In this document: positions 1 through 7,883 of the stretch, one piece after another
How the letters are laid out: every line of letters starts with the position of its first letter
Position numbering within the stretch: position 1 is the first letter of the stretch
Assembly: GCA_964397015.1 (NCBI GenBank)
Contig: CAYNHL010000055.1
Location: 1 to 22,237, forward strand
Source of the DNA: MADRE2 sp964397015
GTDB taxonomy: Bacteria > Desulfobacterota > Desulfobacteria > Desulfobacterales > Desulfobacteraceae
Direction of reading: 5' to 3'
DNA: 22,237 nt
Program-made: the position numbers and the translations under genes
The notes under the pieces: model-generated
What the model was told of the DNA's origin: nothing
The model's database searches: none
The model's input: the letters and a program-made list of their open reading frames with translations, nothing else

Positions 1-2043
1 GTGGTATTCATATTTGTCATCATCTGTATTCTGATTGGTGCGGTCGGCCTGTGGAACCTGTCGGAAATGAAAAACCAGATCAGGAACATTGTGGACAATT
101 CGGCTGAAAAGATCATGCTGGCAACCGCAACCAAAAACGACCTGCTGGTTATTGCGGTATCGGAAAAAAATATGCTGATCAGTGAAAAAGAGTCTGAAAT
201 GACCGCCTATGCAGATATCATCGCCGGGGCTGAGTCAGCCATAAAGGAGCAGACGCAGGCAATGATCCCCCTTGCCGCAAAATCTGAACAAAAATTGCTT
301 GAAGACTTCAACCAGGCTTTTTCCAGCTTCATGACAGTGAACGCACAGGTCACTGAACTTACACTTCAAAATACCAATTTCAAGGCTGCCCGGCTTTCGG
401 CCACAGAGGGGATGCCGCTGGTCAAAGAGCTGGATCTGCATGTCGAAAATATTCTGCAGCAGTATGAAACAGAGTTCAACGAGGCCACCAAGCTGTTTGA
501 TGCCATGTACCTGGCAGAAGTAGGGGAGCTGATGCAGCGCTCCGCCCGCCTTCTCGGTATGGTCAAATCCCTCCAGACAACAGTGCAGGCCATCATCCTG
601 TCAAGAGATCCCCGGGAAATCGAAAACCTGGTCCAGCAGCTCAGTGAGCTGACTACACCTATCCAGGCGGAATTCGACGACCTGGAATCTAAAATAAATG
701 ACAAAAGCCGATCGGATTTCAATGCTGCCAAAGACCTGTTTGCAAGCTTCACAAAAACCATTGGCCGGATAACACAGCTGGCCCTGCAGAACTCCAACGA
801 AAAGGCATTTGCATTATCCATGACCGAGGGGAAAAAATACCTGGACCAGGCAGAAGACCTCATGAGCCAAATGGTAGAACACAGCCGGAAAGGATTGAAA
901 GCCGACCGGGAAGCCAGTGATTCCAATTTCAGACAGGCACTGTCCCTTCTTGCCGGAATTGCCGCAGCTGGAATCCTGGTGGGTATCATACTGGCATCGA
1001 TAATTATCCGCCAACTCATGACGGTTCTCAATAAAAGTTTCTCATTTGCCAGGACCCTGTCCAGCGGTGATTTCACTTCCCGGCTGGATATCCGGCGCAA
1101 TGACGAACTAGGTGACCTGGCCAGGCATCTCAACGATATTGCACTGAACGTAGGTGAACTTATCAAGGGATTGCTGCAGAAAATCGAATCTTTGACCCAG
1201 GCATCCAGACAGCTTGCCTCGCTGTCCGGCGGAATGACATCCCATGCCTCGGATGCATCAAAAAAATCCCGCTCAGCGGCACAGGCGGCAAAAGAAATGG
1301 ACGATTCCATGTCTTCTGTGGCCGCGGGCATGGCTGAAACATCCACCAACCTGTCAACCGTTGCCGCAGCAGCCGAGGAAATGACCGCCACCATCAACGA
1401 AGTTTCCACCAATACAGCCAAAGCCAGGCAGACCACGGATGAAGCGGTTACACAGACCCGCGAGGCCAAGGCCAGGGTCGAACATCTCAACAAAGCCGCC
1501 GCTGCCATCGACAAGGTGACGGAAACCATTACCGATATTTCAGAACAGACCAACCTTCTGGCATTGAACGCCACCATTGAAGCGGCCCGGGCTGGTGAAG
1601 CCGGGAAAGGATTTTCCATTGTTGCCTCTGAAATAAAGGATCTGGCCGGGCAGACCGCTAAAGCCACCGAAGAGATAAAAAAAGAAATCCAGCAGATCCA
1701 GGATGAAACAGCTGACACGGTTTCCCTTATTACAAAGGTTGACAGCATTATCTTCAATATCAACGAGCTGACCGAAAGCATTGCCACCGCCATAGAGGAG
1801 CAGTCCGCCACCACCCGGGAAATTTCCAGCAATATAAACCATGCCTCAGATGCCGGACATTCAATCAGCGGCAATATCACCCAGTCTTCCACGGTCACGC
1901 GGCAGGTAGCATCCGATGTATCAGATATCAGCACCATGTCCGACAGCATCAGTGAAAACAGCACTAAAGTTAGCAGCAGTGCTGATGAACTGGCACAGAT
2001 TGCCTCGACACTTCGGGAAATGGCATCAAAATTCAAGGTCTGA
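1..2043 (+). CDS. Methyl-accepting chemotaxis protein, 5' end cut by window edge
   Basis: This is a transmembrane chemoreceptor that would signal through CheW/CheA to the flagellar motor or a related output. The visible protein opens inside a hydrophobic helix (residues 1-19) with no charged N-terminal leader, so the true start is probably a few codons before the window; the GTG at base 1 is only the first usable codon. Residues about 20-310 are a helical periplasmic sensor made of two similar halves, each with an LQN-N...A..LS.TEG block. A second membrane helix lies at about 313-336, HAMP at about 338-390, and the cytoplasmic signalling domain at about 420-675 with the hairpin tip NLLALNATIEAARAGEAGKG. 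There is no C-terminal CheR-docking pentapeptide; it ends FKV. The ligand is unknown. It ends three bases before the Mla operon. Confidence 0.93.
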   Translation: MVFIFVIICILIGAVGLWNLSEMKNQIRNIVDNSAEKIMLATATKNDLLVIAVSEKNMLISEKESEMTAYADIIAGAESAIKEQTQAMIPLAAKSEQKLLEDFNQAFSSFMTVNAQVTELTLQNTNFKAARLSATEGMPLVKELDLHVENILQQYETEFNEATKLFDAMYLAEVGELMQRSARLLGMVKSLQTTVQAIILSRDPREIENLVQQLSELTTPIQAEFDDLESKINDKSRSDFNAAKDLFASFTKTIGRITQLALQNSNEKAFALSMTEGKKYLDQAEDLMSQMVEHSRKGLKADREASDSNFRQALSLLAGIAAAGILVGIILASIIIRQLMTVLNKSFSFARTLSSGDFTSRLDIRRNDELGDLARHLNDIALNVGELIKGLLQKIESLTQASRQLASLSGGMTSHASDASKKSRSAAQAAKEMDDSMSSVAAGMAETSTNLSTVAAAAEEMTATINEVSTNTAKARQTTDEAVTQTREAKARVEHLNKAAAAIDKVTETITDISEQTNLLALNATIEAARAGEAGKGFSIVASEIKDLAGQTAKATEEIKKEIQQIQDETADTVSLITKVDSIIFNINELTESIATAIEEQSATTREISSNINHASDAGHSISGNITQSSTVTRQVASDVSDISTMSDSISENSTKVSSSADELAQIASTLREMASKFKV

Positions 2044-2046
2044 TTT

Positions 2047-3174
2047 ATGACAGACATACCACCAGGCCAGACCGGAAGCGACCCTGACCAGGGGACTGTC
2101 ATCCGGCCCGGACGTCACATGGACAGCCGGCACTGTGCCGCCCTCTGGAACCTTGCGGCAAAACAGGTATCTGATAATTTCGGGCATGACATAACCATTG
2201 ATTTCAAGCAGGTCGAGTCCATGGATACTGCCGGGGTTCTTTTTGTCGACAGGCTCAAAGCCCTTGCCCGAAAGCATCGATCAAACCTGCACCTGGCAAA
2301 TTTGTCGACAGCCCATCAAAAACAGCTGGACACCATGCCCAGGCAGAATCCTGAAGCAATCCTGGCATACCGCCCCCATGAGCTGACAATGATACAGCAT
2401 ACCGGGCAGCGCGCCTTTGCATTTTTCACTGATATACACCAGTTTATATCTTTTCTGGGCAATATAAGCCTGGCCCTGTGCCTTGCAGTGATACGGCCGT
2501 CACGGCTGCGGTGGAAAGAAACAGTCCTGATTGCCGAGAGAAGCGGTGTCAATGCCCTGCCCATCGTGGCTCTTATCAGTTTTATCGTGGGCCTTGTCAT
2601 GGCATTCCAGGCAGCCATGCCCATGCGGATGTTCGGCGCTGAAATCTTTGTGGCAAACCTTATCGGAATTGCCATGGTCCGTGAGCTCGGCCCCCTTATG
2701 ACCGCAATCGTGCTGGCCGGACGTTCAGGTTCCGCCTTTGCGGCGGAAATGGGCACCATGAAAATCAACGAGGAAATTGACGCATTGACCACCATGGGAC
2801 TGGATCCGGTCAGATTCCTCATTGTTCCCAGGGTCCTTGCCGCTATGATCATGACACCGCTTCTTTCACTGTTCGCCAACCTCATGGGAATAATCGGCGG
2901 TGCCATTGTGATGCTTTCTCTGGGATATCCGCTCATAAGCTATTACCGGCAGATTGTCAATTTTGTCACGTGGCAGGATTTTACATCAGGCATTGTAAAA
3001 TGCTTTTGTTTCGGTATATTGATTGCCATGACCGGCTGCATCCGGGGATTCCAGGCAACGGGCGGTCCGAGTGCCGTCGGGCAGGCCACCACCAGCGCAG
3101 TGGTGACAAGTATCGTCCTGATTGCGGTCGTGGACGGTATATTCAGTGTAACTTACTATTACCTTGGGATATGA
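2047..3174 (+). CDS. mlaE: MlaE-family lipid ABC permease with N-terminal STAS domain
   Basis: This is the inner-membrane permease of an Mla-type phospholipid transporter. Residues about 1-105 form an STAS domain related to MlaB, with the D-T-A-G turn at residues 60-63 where MlaB proteins carry their conserved Thr. Residues about 110-375 are the MlaE/YrbE permease with several hydrophobic helices and the conserved segment ELGPLMTAIVLAGRSGSAFA. STAS-permease fusions are known in this family, so a separate mlaB is not needed. The ATG follows the receptor stop by three bases and its likely ribosome site (AAGG) lies inside the receptor gene, so translation may be coupled. Its stop overlaps the ATPase start as ATGA. 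Confidence 0.93.
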   Translation: MTDIPPGQTGSDPDQGTVIRPGRHMDSRHCAALWNLAAKQVSDNFGHDITIDFKQVESMDTAGVLFVDRLKALARKHRSNLHLANLSTAHQKQLDTMPRQNPEAILAYRPHELTMIQHTGQRAFAFFTDIHQFISFLGNISLALCLAVIRPSRLRWKETVLIAERSGVNALPIVALISFIVGLVMAFQAAMPMRMFGAEIFVANLIGIAMVRELGPLMTAIVLAGRSGSAFAAEMGTMKINEEIDALTTMGLDPVRFLIVPRVLAAMIMTPLLSLFANLMGIIGGAIVMLSLGYPLISYYRQIVNFVTWQDFTSGIVKCFCFGILIAMTGCIRGFQATGGPSAVGQATTSAVVTSIVLIAVVDGIFSVTYYYLGI

Positions 3175-3947
3175 CACCTGAAATGAACCCAGTCATACAA
3201 GTGGAAAACCTGACCATCGGCTACCATGACCAGGACCCTGTCATAAAGGATATTTCATTTTCCGTGGACCGGAAAGAGATATTTGTCATCATTGGCGGTT
3301 CCGGAAGCGGCAAGAGCACCCTTCTCAAGCATTTAATCGGTCTTTATGCACCGCTTGAAGGCCGTATACGTATCCTGGACCATGAAATGACTGCCGTGCC
3401 TGGTAAAGACCGCATGCCGCTGTACAGAAAAATCGGCGTAGCGTTCCAGAGCGGAGCTTTGTTCGGTTCCATGACGGTTCTGGATAATATCCGCCTGCCA
3501 TTGCAGGTCCATACCGGCCTGCCGCCGGATTTCATAGACGATATCGTATTCCAGAAACTCGGGCTGGTGGGACTGGAGCACGGCGCTTTTCTTCTGCCGT
3601 CCCAGCTCTCCGGAGGCATGGCCAAAAGAGCTGCCCTGGCCAGGGCCCTGGCCCTGGATCCGGCCATCCTCTTTCTGGATGAGCCCTCCGCCGGACTCGA
3701 CCCTGTCACGTCGGCAGACCTGGACATGCTGATAATGGAATTATCCGAGCTGTTCGGTATCACCTTTGTAATTGTCACCCATGAACTGGAAAGCATAAAC
3801 ACCATTGCACAAAAAGTGCTGGTGCTGGAAAAAGAAACAAAGGGAATGGCTGCCCTGGGCACACTCGAGGAACTGAAAAAAGACAGGAGCAACCCTTACC
3901 TTAACAATTTTTTCAATCCGCCTTCACGAAAAAGGATCAGCCCATGA
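3171..3947 (+). CDS. mlaF: MlaF-type ABC transporter ATP-binding protein
   Basis: This is the ATPase that powers the MlaE-type permease. With the start at 3171 the protein has 258 residues, the usual length. Walker A is GGSGSGKST at residues 42-50, the signature is LSGGM at 146-150, Walker B is LFLDEP at about 167-172, followed by the D-loop SAGLD and the H-loop TH. The start was chosen because it gives the typical N-terminus and an ATGA overlap with the permease stop. An ATG at 3183 is an alternative, and an open frame upstream to 2970 is only read-through inside mlaE. It overlaps the next gene by four bases, so the subunits are probably translationally coupled. Confidence 0.94.
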   Translation: MTPEMNPVIQVENLTIGYHDQDPVIKDISFSVDRKEIFVIIGGSGSGKSTLLKHLIGLYAPLEGRIRILDHEMTAVPGKDRMPLYRKIGVAFQSGALFGSMTVLDNIRLPLQVHTGLPPDFIDDIVFQKLGLVGLEHGAFLLPSQLSGGMAKRAALARALALDPAILFLDEPSAGLDPVTSADLDMLIMELSELFGITFVIVTHELESINTIAQKVLVLEKETKGMAALGTLEELKKDRSNPYLNNFFNPPSRKRISP

Positions 3948-5011
3948 CACCCCAGGGAAATTATTTCAAACTCGGACTGTTCATCATCCTGTCATTTTTA
4001 CTGGGTGCCGCATTCCTGACCGCCCTGGGAGCGGGCAGCTTTTTTGAAAAAAAGGTGCTTGTGGAAACCTTTTTCAACGAATCTGTCCAGGGTCTGAACG
4101 AAGGATCTCCCGTAAAATTCAAAGGCATTACCATAGGCAGCGTAAAATCCATCACCAGTGCAGCCGGAACCTACCAGGAACAGACCCGTTACATCCATGT
4201 CGTCATGACCCTTGCCGACGAGGTATTTCTCGGCCAGACCGGGCCTGATACCACCCACAGGATTCAAAAAGCGATCGAGAACGGCCTGACAGTCCATCTG
4301 TCTTTCATGGGCCTGACCGGAGCGGCTTTTCTTGAGATGGACTATTCTACCGGACGGTCACAGGACATCCTCGAGATCGACTGGAAAACAAACCATACTT
4401 ATATCCCGTCCCGGGCCAGCAGCATGAAACGGTTCAGTGAAACCCTGAACCATATCATGGACAGCCTTGACGGCCTTAACGTAAAAGGCATGATTGACGA
4501 CCTGCAATCCCTGCTGTCCTCATTGAATACAAAGGTGGATCAGGTGAATACCCGGGAAATTTCCTTTCAGTTCGAATCCCTGGCAAGGGAAATACGGGAG
4601 ACCAACCAGGCTCTCCAGAAATGGCTTGATTCCAAAGGGTTGTCAGACCTCATATCCAATGCCGACTCCTCCGTCGACCGGCTGGACCAGCTCCTTGAAA
4701 AATCTGAAGGTCCCATAGCGAACACATTGAAAAATTTCGAGCAAACAGCCGAAAACACCCGCCGGCTTACCAAAACGTTCGAAACAAAAGCCATGGCGGA
4801 AATGGCAGCCATTTCCGCGGACATCTCCGAACTGACCGAGAGCCTGCAACGGACTGCGACTATCGTGGAAAACACTGCATTGCTGAATACACAGACGGTC
4901 AATGCCACAATGGAAAATTTGAAAATCACCTCGGAAAACTTAAAATACCTGTCCATGGAACTGAAAAAATATCCGGGACGGATTTTTGAGACTCCTCCGG
5001 CATCCCCATAA
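3944..5011 (+). CDS. mlaD: MlaD/MCE-domain lipid-transport protein
   Basis: This is a periplasmic substrate-binding protein of the Mla transporter, anchored in the inner membrane by one N-terminal helix (about residues 9-31). A single MCE domain follows at about 37-115, with the typical QGLNEGSPVKFKGITIGSV core. Residues about 160-345 are predicted from composition to be long helices and coiled coil. MCE proteins form hexameric rings that shuttle lipids, and the long helical tail may form a tube or tether as in the MCE proteins PqiB and LetB; that part is inference. At 355 residues it is longer than E. coli MlaD (about 180), as is common in deltaproteobacteria. The start overlaps the mlaF stop (ATGA). 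Confidence 0.92.
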   Translation: MTPQGNYFKLGLFIILSFLLGAAFLTALGAGSFFEKKVLVETFFNESVQGLNEGSPVKFKGITIGSVKSITSAAGTYQEQTRYIHVVMTLADEVFLGQTGPDTTHRIQKAIENGLTVHLSFMGLTGAAFLEMDYSTGRSQDILEIDWKTNHTYIPSRASSMKRFSETLNHIMDSLDGLNVKGMIDDLQSLLSSLNTKVDQVNTREISFQFESLAREIRETNQALQKWLDSKGLSDLISNADSSVDRLDQLLEKSEGPIANTLKNFEQTAENTRRLTKTFETKAMAEMAAISADISELTESLQRTATIVENTALLNTQTVNATMENLKITSENLKYLSMELKKYPGRIFETPPASP

Positions 5012-5027
5012 AGGAAACCTGCATCAT

Positions 5028-5633
5028 ATGAAGCAGACACTGTTGATTACAATCCTTGGGATTACTGCATGCCTCCAGGGATGTTTTTCGCCTGGATCGG
5101 GGTTCCCTGAAAAACATTTTTACAGCTTTGATGATATCGAACTGCCCCAAGCCGCCCGAAGCCCGGCATTGCCGCTTTTTGCCAGACCGTTTGACATCTC
5201 GGTTGAATGGGATACCGTTTCTTTTGTCTACCGGATTGGGCAGCATGAATACAAAACCCTGTATGCAGCTGAATTCATGAAGTCCCCGGCCTCCCTGGTC
5301 AGGGAAAAAACCGTGTCGGCCCTGTACGGGACCGGTCTGTTCACACCGGTATCACAAATTTTTGACAAGACACACAGGCACCGGCTTGCGGGAAGAATCA
5401 ATCACCTTTACGCCGATATCCGTAACAAAGAAGAGCCGATGGCCGTTCTTGACATTAACCTCGCCTTGTCCGACGGCAGCAGGATCCTCTGGGAAAAATC
5501 CTATCAATGCCGCAGGCAGGCCCGATCCCCTGCTCCGGCAGACATGATGCCGGCGTGGAGCCATGCCCTGGACCGAATTGTACACGACTTTTACAACGAC
5601 ATCCTCAAGATCAGTCACCCCGACGGATATTGA
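5028..5633 (+). CDS. ABC-type transport auxiliary lipoprotein (PqiC/LptE-like family)
   Basis: This is a predicted lipoprotein of the ABC_trans_aux family that accompanies MCE transporters and would act at the outer membrane as the receiving or donating partner. The start at 5028 was chosen because the next residues form a lipoprotein signal (MKQTLLITILGITACLQGC) and an AAGGA ribosome site lies upstream. The lipidated Cys is either C19 (LQGC) or C15 (ITAC). The mature part of about 180 residues contains the ISVEWDTVSFVYRIGQHEYKT stretch typical of the family. It is 16 bases after mlaD and is the last gene of the operon. Its 3' end overlaps the convergent regulator gene by 23 bases. No mlaC gene for a soluble periplasmic carrier is present here. 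Confidence 0.85.
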   Translation: MKQTLLITILGITACLQGCFSPGSGFPEKHFYSFDDIELPQAARSPALPLFARPFDISVEWDTVSFVYRIGQHEYKTLYAAEFMKSPASLVREKTVSALYGTGLFTPVSQIFDKTHRHRLAGRINHLYADIRNKEEPMAVLDINLALSDGSRILWEKSYQCRRQARSPAPADMMPAWSHALDRIVHDFYNDILKISHPDGY

Positions 5634-7148
5634 GCTTTCTCATCCTCGAGGCAAAGGTGGACCGGTTAATACCGGAATCCGCAGCCGCCCTGGTAATATT
5701 CCAGTTGTTCTTTTCCAGCAGGTGTTTTACATATTCATTTTCAAGCTCCGCCCATTTCAGGCCTGCAAAAAACCTCGCAGAAGAATTCCACAGGGCTTCA
5801 TCGCCGGGGCTGCCGGAAAATGCACCGGCCATGTGATTGTCCTGGCGTACATGGGTCGGGATGTCTGAAAGCTCTATATAATCAGCTTCTGTAGTTACCA
5901 GAAGATAGCGGATCAGGTTTTCAAGTTCCCTGATATTTCCAGGCCACGAATACGAGACAAGACACTGAAAAGCCTCGGGAGACATGCTTTTTTCAATCGC
6001 CCCGATCTTCAGGGCCTCCTGTTCCATAAAATACCTGNNNNNNNNNNATACCTGACCAGCAGCGGGATATCCTCTTTTCTTCTGTGCAGCGGGGGAAGAT
6101 GAACCGGGAGTACGGACAGCCTGTAATAAAGATCCTGCCTGAATGAATTGTCCAGGATCATTGTCTTGATATCCCGGTTTGTAGCAGAAATAATACGGAC
6201 ATCCACGTGCCTGACCCGGGTCGCGCCTAAAGGTTTTATCTCGTTTTGCTGGAGTACCCGCAAAATACCGGCCTGGGTATTCAAGGGCATATCCCCGATT
6301 TCATCGAGAAACACAGTTCCGAAATTGGCAGCTTCGAACAATCCGGTTTTATCTTTGACCGCTCCTGTGAATGCCCCTTTTTTATAGCCGAACAACTCGC
6401 TTTCAAGAAGAGTTTCCGGAATGGCCGAGCAGTTCTGGACCAGGAAAGGCCCGTCCTTTCTCGGGCCTGTCTGGTGAAGCATCTTGGCCACAAGTTCCTT
6501 TCCCGTGCCGCTCTCTCCTGTGATCAACACGTGAAAATCCGTTTTAGCATAACTTTTCACCAGATTCATGCTTTTTTGAAATTCAGGACTCTGCCCGACG
6601 ATCAACGGCTCGGCCCGTATCTCGTTAAGAGCGTTTTTCAAAGAGAGGGCTTTTTGCTTTTCCGTATGGTACAAAATCGCGTTGCTAAGGGCTATGGAGC
6701 AGATATCCACAAGGTTCTGAATATTGGTCAGGTATCCTTTCTCAAGGTTCAGCCTGGTTTTTCCAGCCGAGGTATCGATAATCTGAACAGCGCCGTATAC
6801 TTTCTTGTCCCTGAAGAATAAAGGAAAACACAGGATCAGCGAGCTTTTTACGGCAAACTCGTCCTCAACTTCCCTGTAATGGCGCTTGTCACTCATGGCT
6901 TCTGCAATGGCCATCTGCCTGTTTTCAATAACCCATCCGACAATGCTTGGCTGACCTGCCTCCAGCGTGACTCCCTTGATGCGGTCCGCCTCGGTTCCTA
7001 CGGCCTCGATGCAGACATAACTGTCACGTTTCTTTATCCAGATCGAACCCCGCTCCACGTTCTGGATGGTCAAAAGTGAATTCAGGAATTTTTTCTGAAG
7101 CGCCTCCGGGTTAAGCTCCTTGAACAAAGCCAGTGACGATTTATTCAT
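5611..7148 (-). CDS. GAF-domain sigma-54-dependent transcriptional activator, split by an assembly gap
   Basis: This is an enhancer-binding protein of the NtrC class that would open sigma-54 promoters. GAF sensor at about residues 15-160; AAA+ domain with Walker A GESGTGKE (about 211), the sigma-54 contact loop GAFTGA (about 257), the Walker B segment FLDEIGD, and the WPGNIRELEN motif; a Fis-type helix-turn-helix ends the protein (NITRAAADSGINRSTFASRM). Ten Ns at 6038-6047 break the frame, but the 7 bases on each side are identical; collapsing them joins IPLLVRY to FMEQEAL and gives exactly 507 codons. The ATG at 7148 is preceded by GGAGA; an in-frame ATG at 7163 lacks a ribosome site. The ligand and targets are unknown; the neighbouring mla and PilZ genes are candidates. 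Confidence 0.92.
6038..6047. other. Assembly gap (10 N) flanked by a 7-bp direct repeat
   Basis: The Ns are bracketed by ATACCTG at 6031-6037 and again at 6048-6054. The gap interrupts the AAA+ domain of the sigma-54 activator. Counting the repeat once and dropping the Ns restores an uninterrupted gene of correct length, so the two contig ends most likely overlapped and nothing is missing. Confidence 0.9.
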
Positions 7149-7162
7149 GATTTCTCCAGGCA

Positions 7163-7178
7163 TGATGATATATCATCA
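7163..7178. promoter_or_regulatory. Perfect 16-bp palindrome upstream of the sigma-54 activator
   Basis: TGATGATATATCATCA is a perfect inverted repeat centred about 22 bases before the activator start codon (7148) on the minus strand. It could be an operator, for example for autoregulation by the Fis-type helix-turn-helix protein, since dimeric regulators bind such sites. No matching second copy was seen in the window, and function is inference. Confidence 0.4.
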
Positions 7179-7384
7179 AATTGGTGGGATATAAAAACTT
7201 ATAACGAAATACAATCACTTTTTCCGCCCGCTGTTTTTTCGTTTGACTGCTATTTATCAATATATCCAATAAATACGATCATATCAAACCTTTTCAACCA
7301 CTATGGCATAAAATATGTATTAATGATTTATAAACAACAAAACCAGTGGCAATGGTCACGGACTTTTAATTTAAGGAGATTCCC

Positions 7385-7867
7385 ATGAAACAGACAATTA
7401 CAATCGACAGTATTGATACCGCGGTCTTTGTCTGTCCTGAATGCAGGGAGACAAAAATCCTGCAGCTGTCCCAGTACAAGATAAGCAGGCCCCGGACAAC
7501 CGTTACTTGCAAATGCGGCTGCGGCCACAGCTGCAGCGTTGTGCTGGAAAAACGCTATCAGAATGTCGGCAGCACCCATTTGATGGGAACATATATTACC
7601 AGGGGCAAAAAACGAACCAGCGGCCGGATGATCATAAAAAAACTCAACTCCAAAGGACTGATGCTCAGGACCAACATCGAACAGAATCTTCTGCCCGGAT
7701 TTAAAATGTTTCTGGAGTTTGTGCTCGATGATGCCAAGCAGTCCATTGTCAAAAAGGAGGTGGTGGTGAAGGCAAGGAAAGGCAGGTACCTGAGCGCAGA
7801 ATTCACATCCGGAGAGCACTATGACAACCTGGGCCCGTATTTATTCTTCAACAAACTGTATATTTAA
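7385..7867 (+). CDS. Zinc-ribbon and PilZ-like domain protein
   Basis: This is a cytoplasmic protein of 160 residues with an AAGGAG ribosome site seven bases before its ATG. Residues about 16-60 carry Cys pairs arranged like a zinc ribbon (CPEC at the start, then CKCGCGHSC). Residues about 75-150 resemble a PilZ domain: a basic stretch with RGKKRTSGR followed by a beta-rich segment containing LNSKGLML, close to the c-di-GMP-binding motifs RxxxR and (D/N)xSxxG, but the second motif is degenerate. The role is therefore a possible c-di-GMP or protein-interaction module, not proven. It is divergent from the sigma-54 activator and may be one of its targets. It ends 16 bases before the convergent priA stop. 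Confidence 0.72.
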   Translation: MKQTITIDSIDTAVFVCPECRETKILQLSQYKISRPRTTVTCKCGCGHSCSVVLEKRYQNVGSTHLMGTYITRGKKRTSGRMIIKKLNSKGLMLRTNIEQNLLPGFKMFLEFVLDDAKQSIVKKEVVVKARKGRYLSAEFTSGEHYDNLGPYLFFNKLYI

Positions 7868-7883
7868 CCTCCCCTCCATAATA

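Noticed and set aside
366..2102. Long open frame on the minus strand opposite the chemoreceptor
   Set aside because: It is antisense to a clear receptor gene, is Ser/Ala-rich as expected for a codon shadow, and has no domain or ribosome site.
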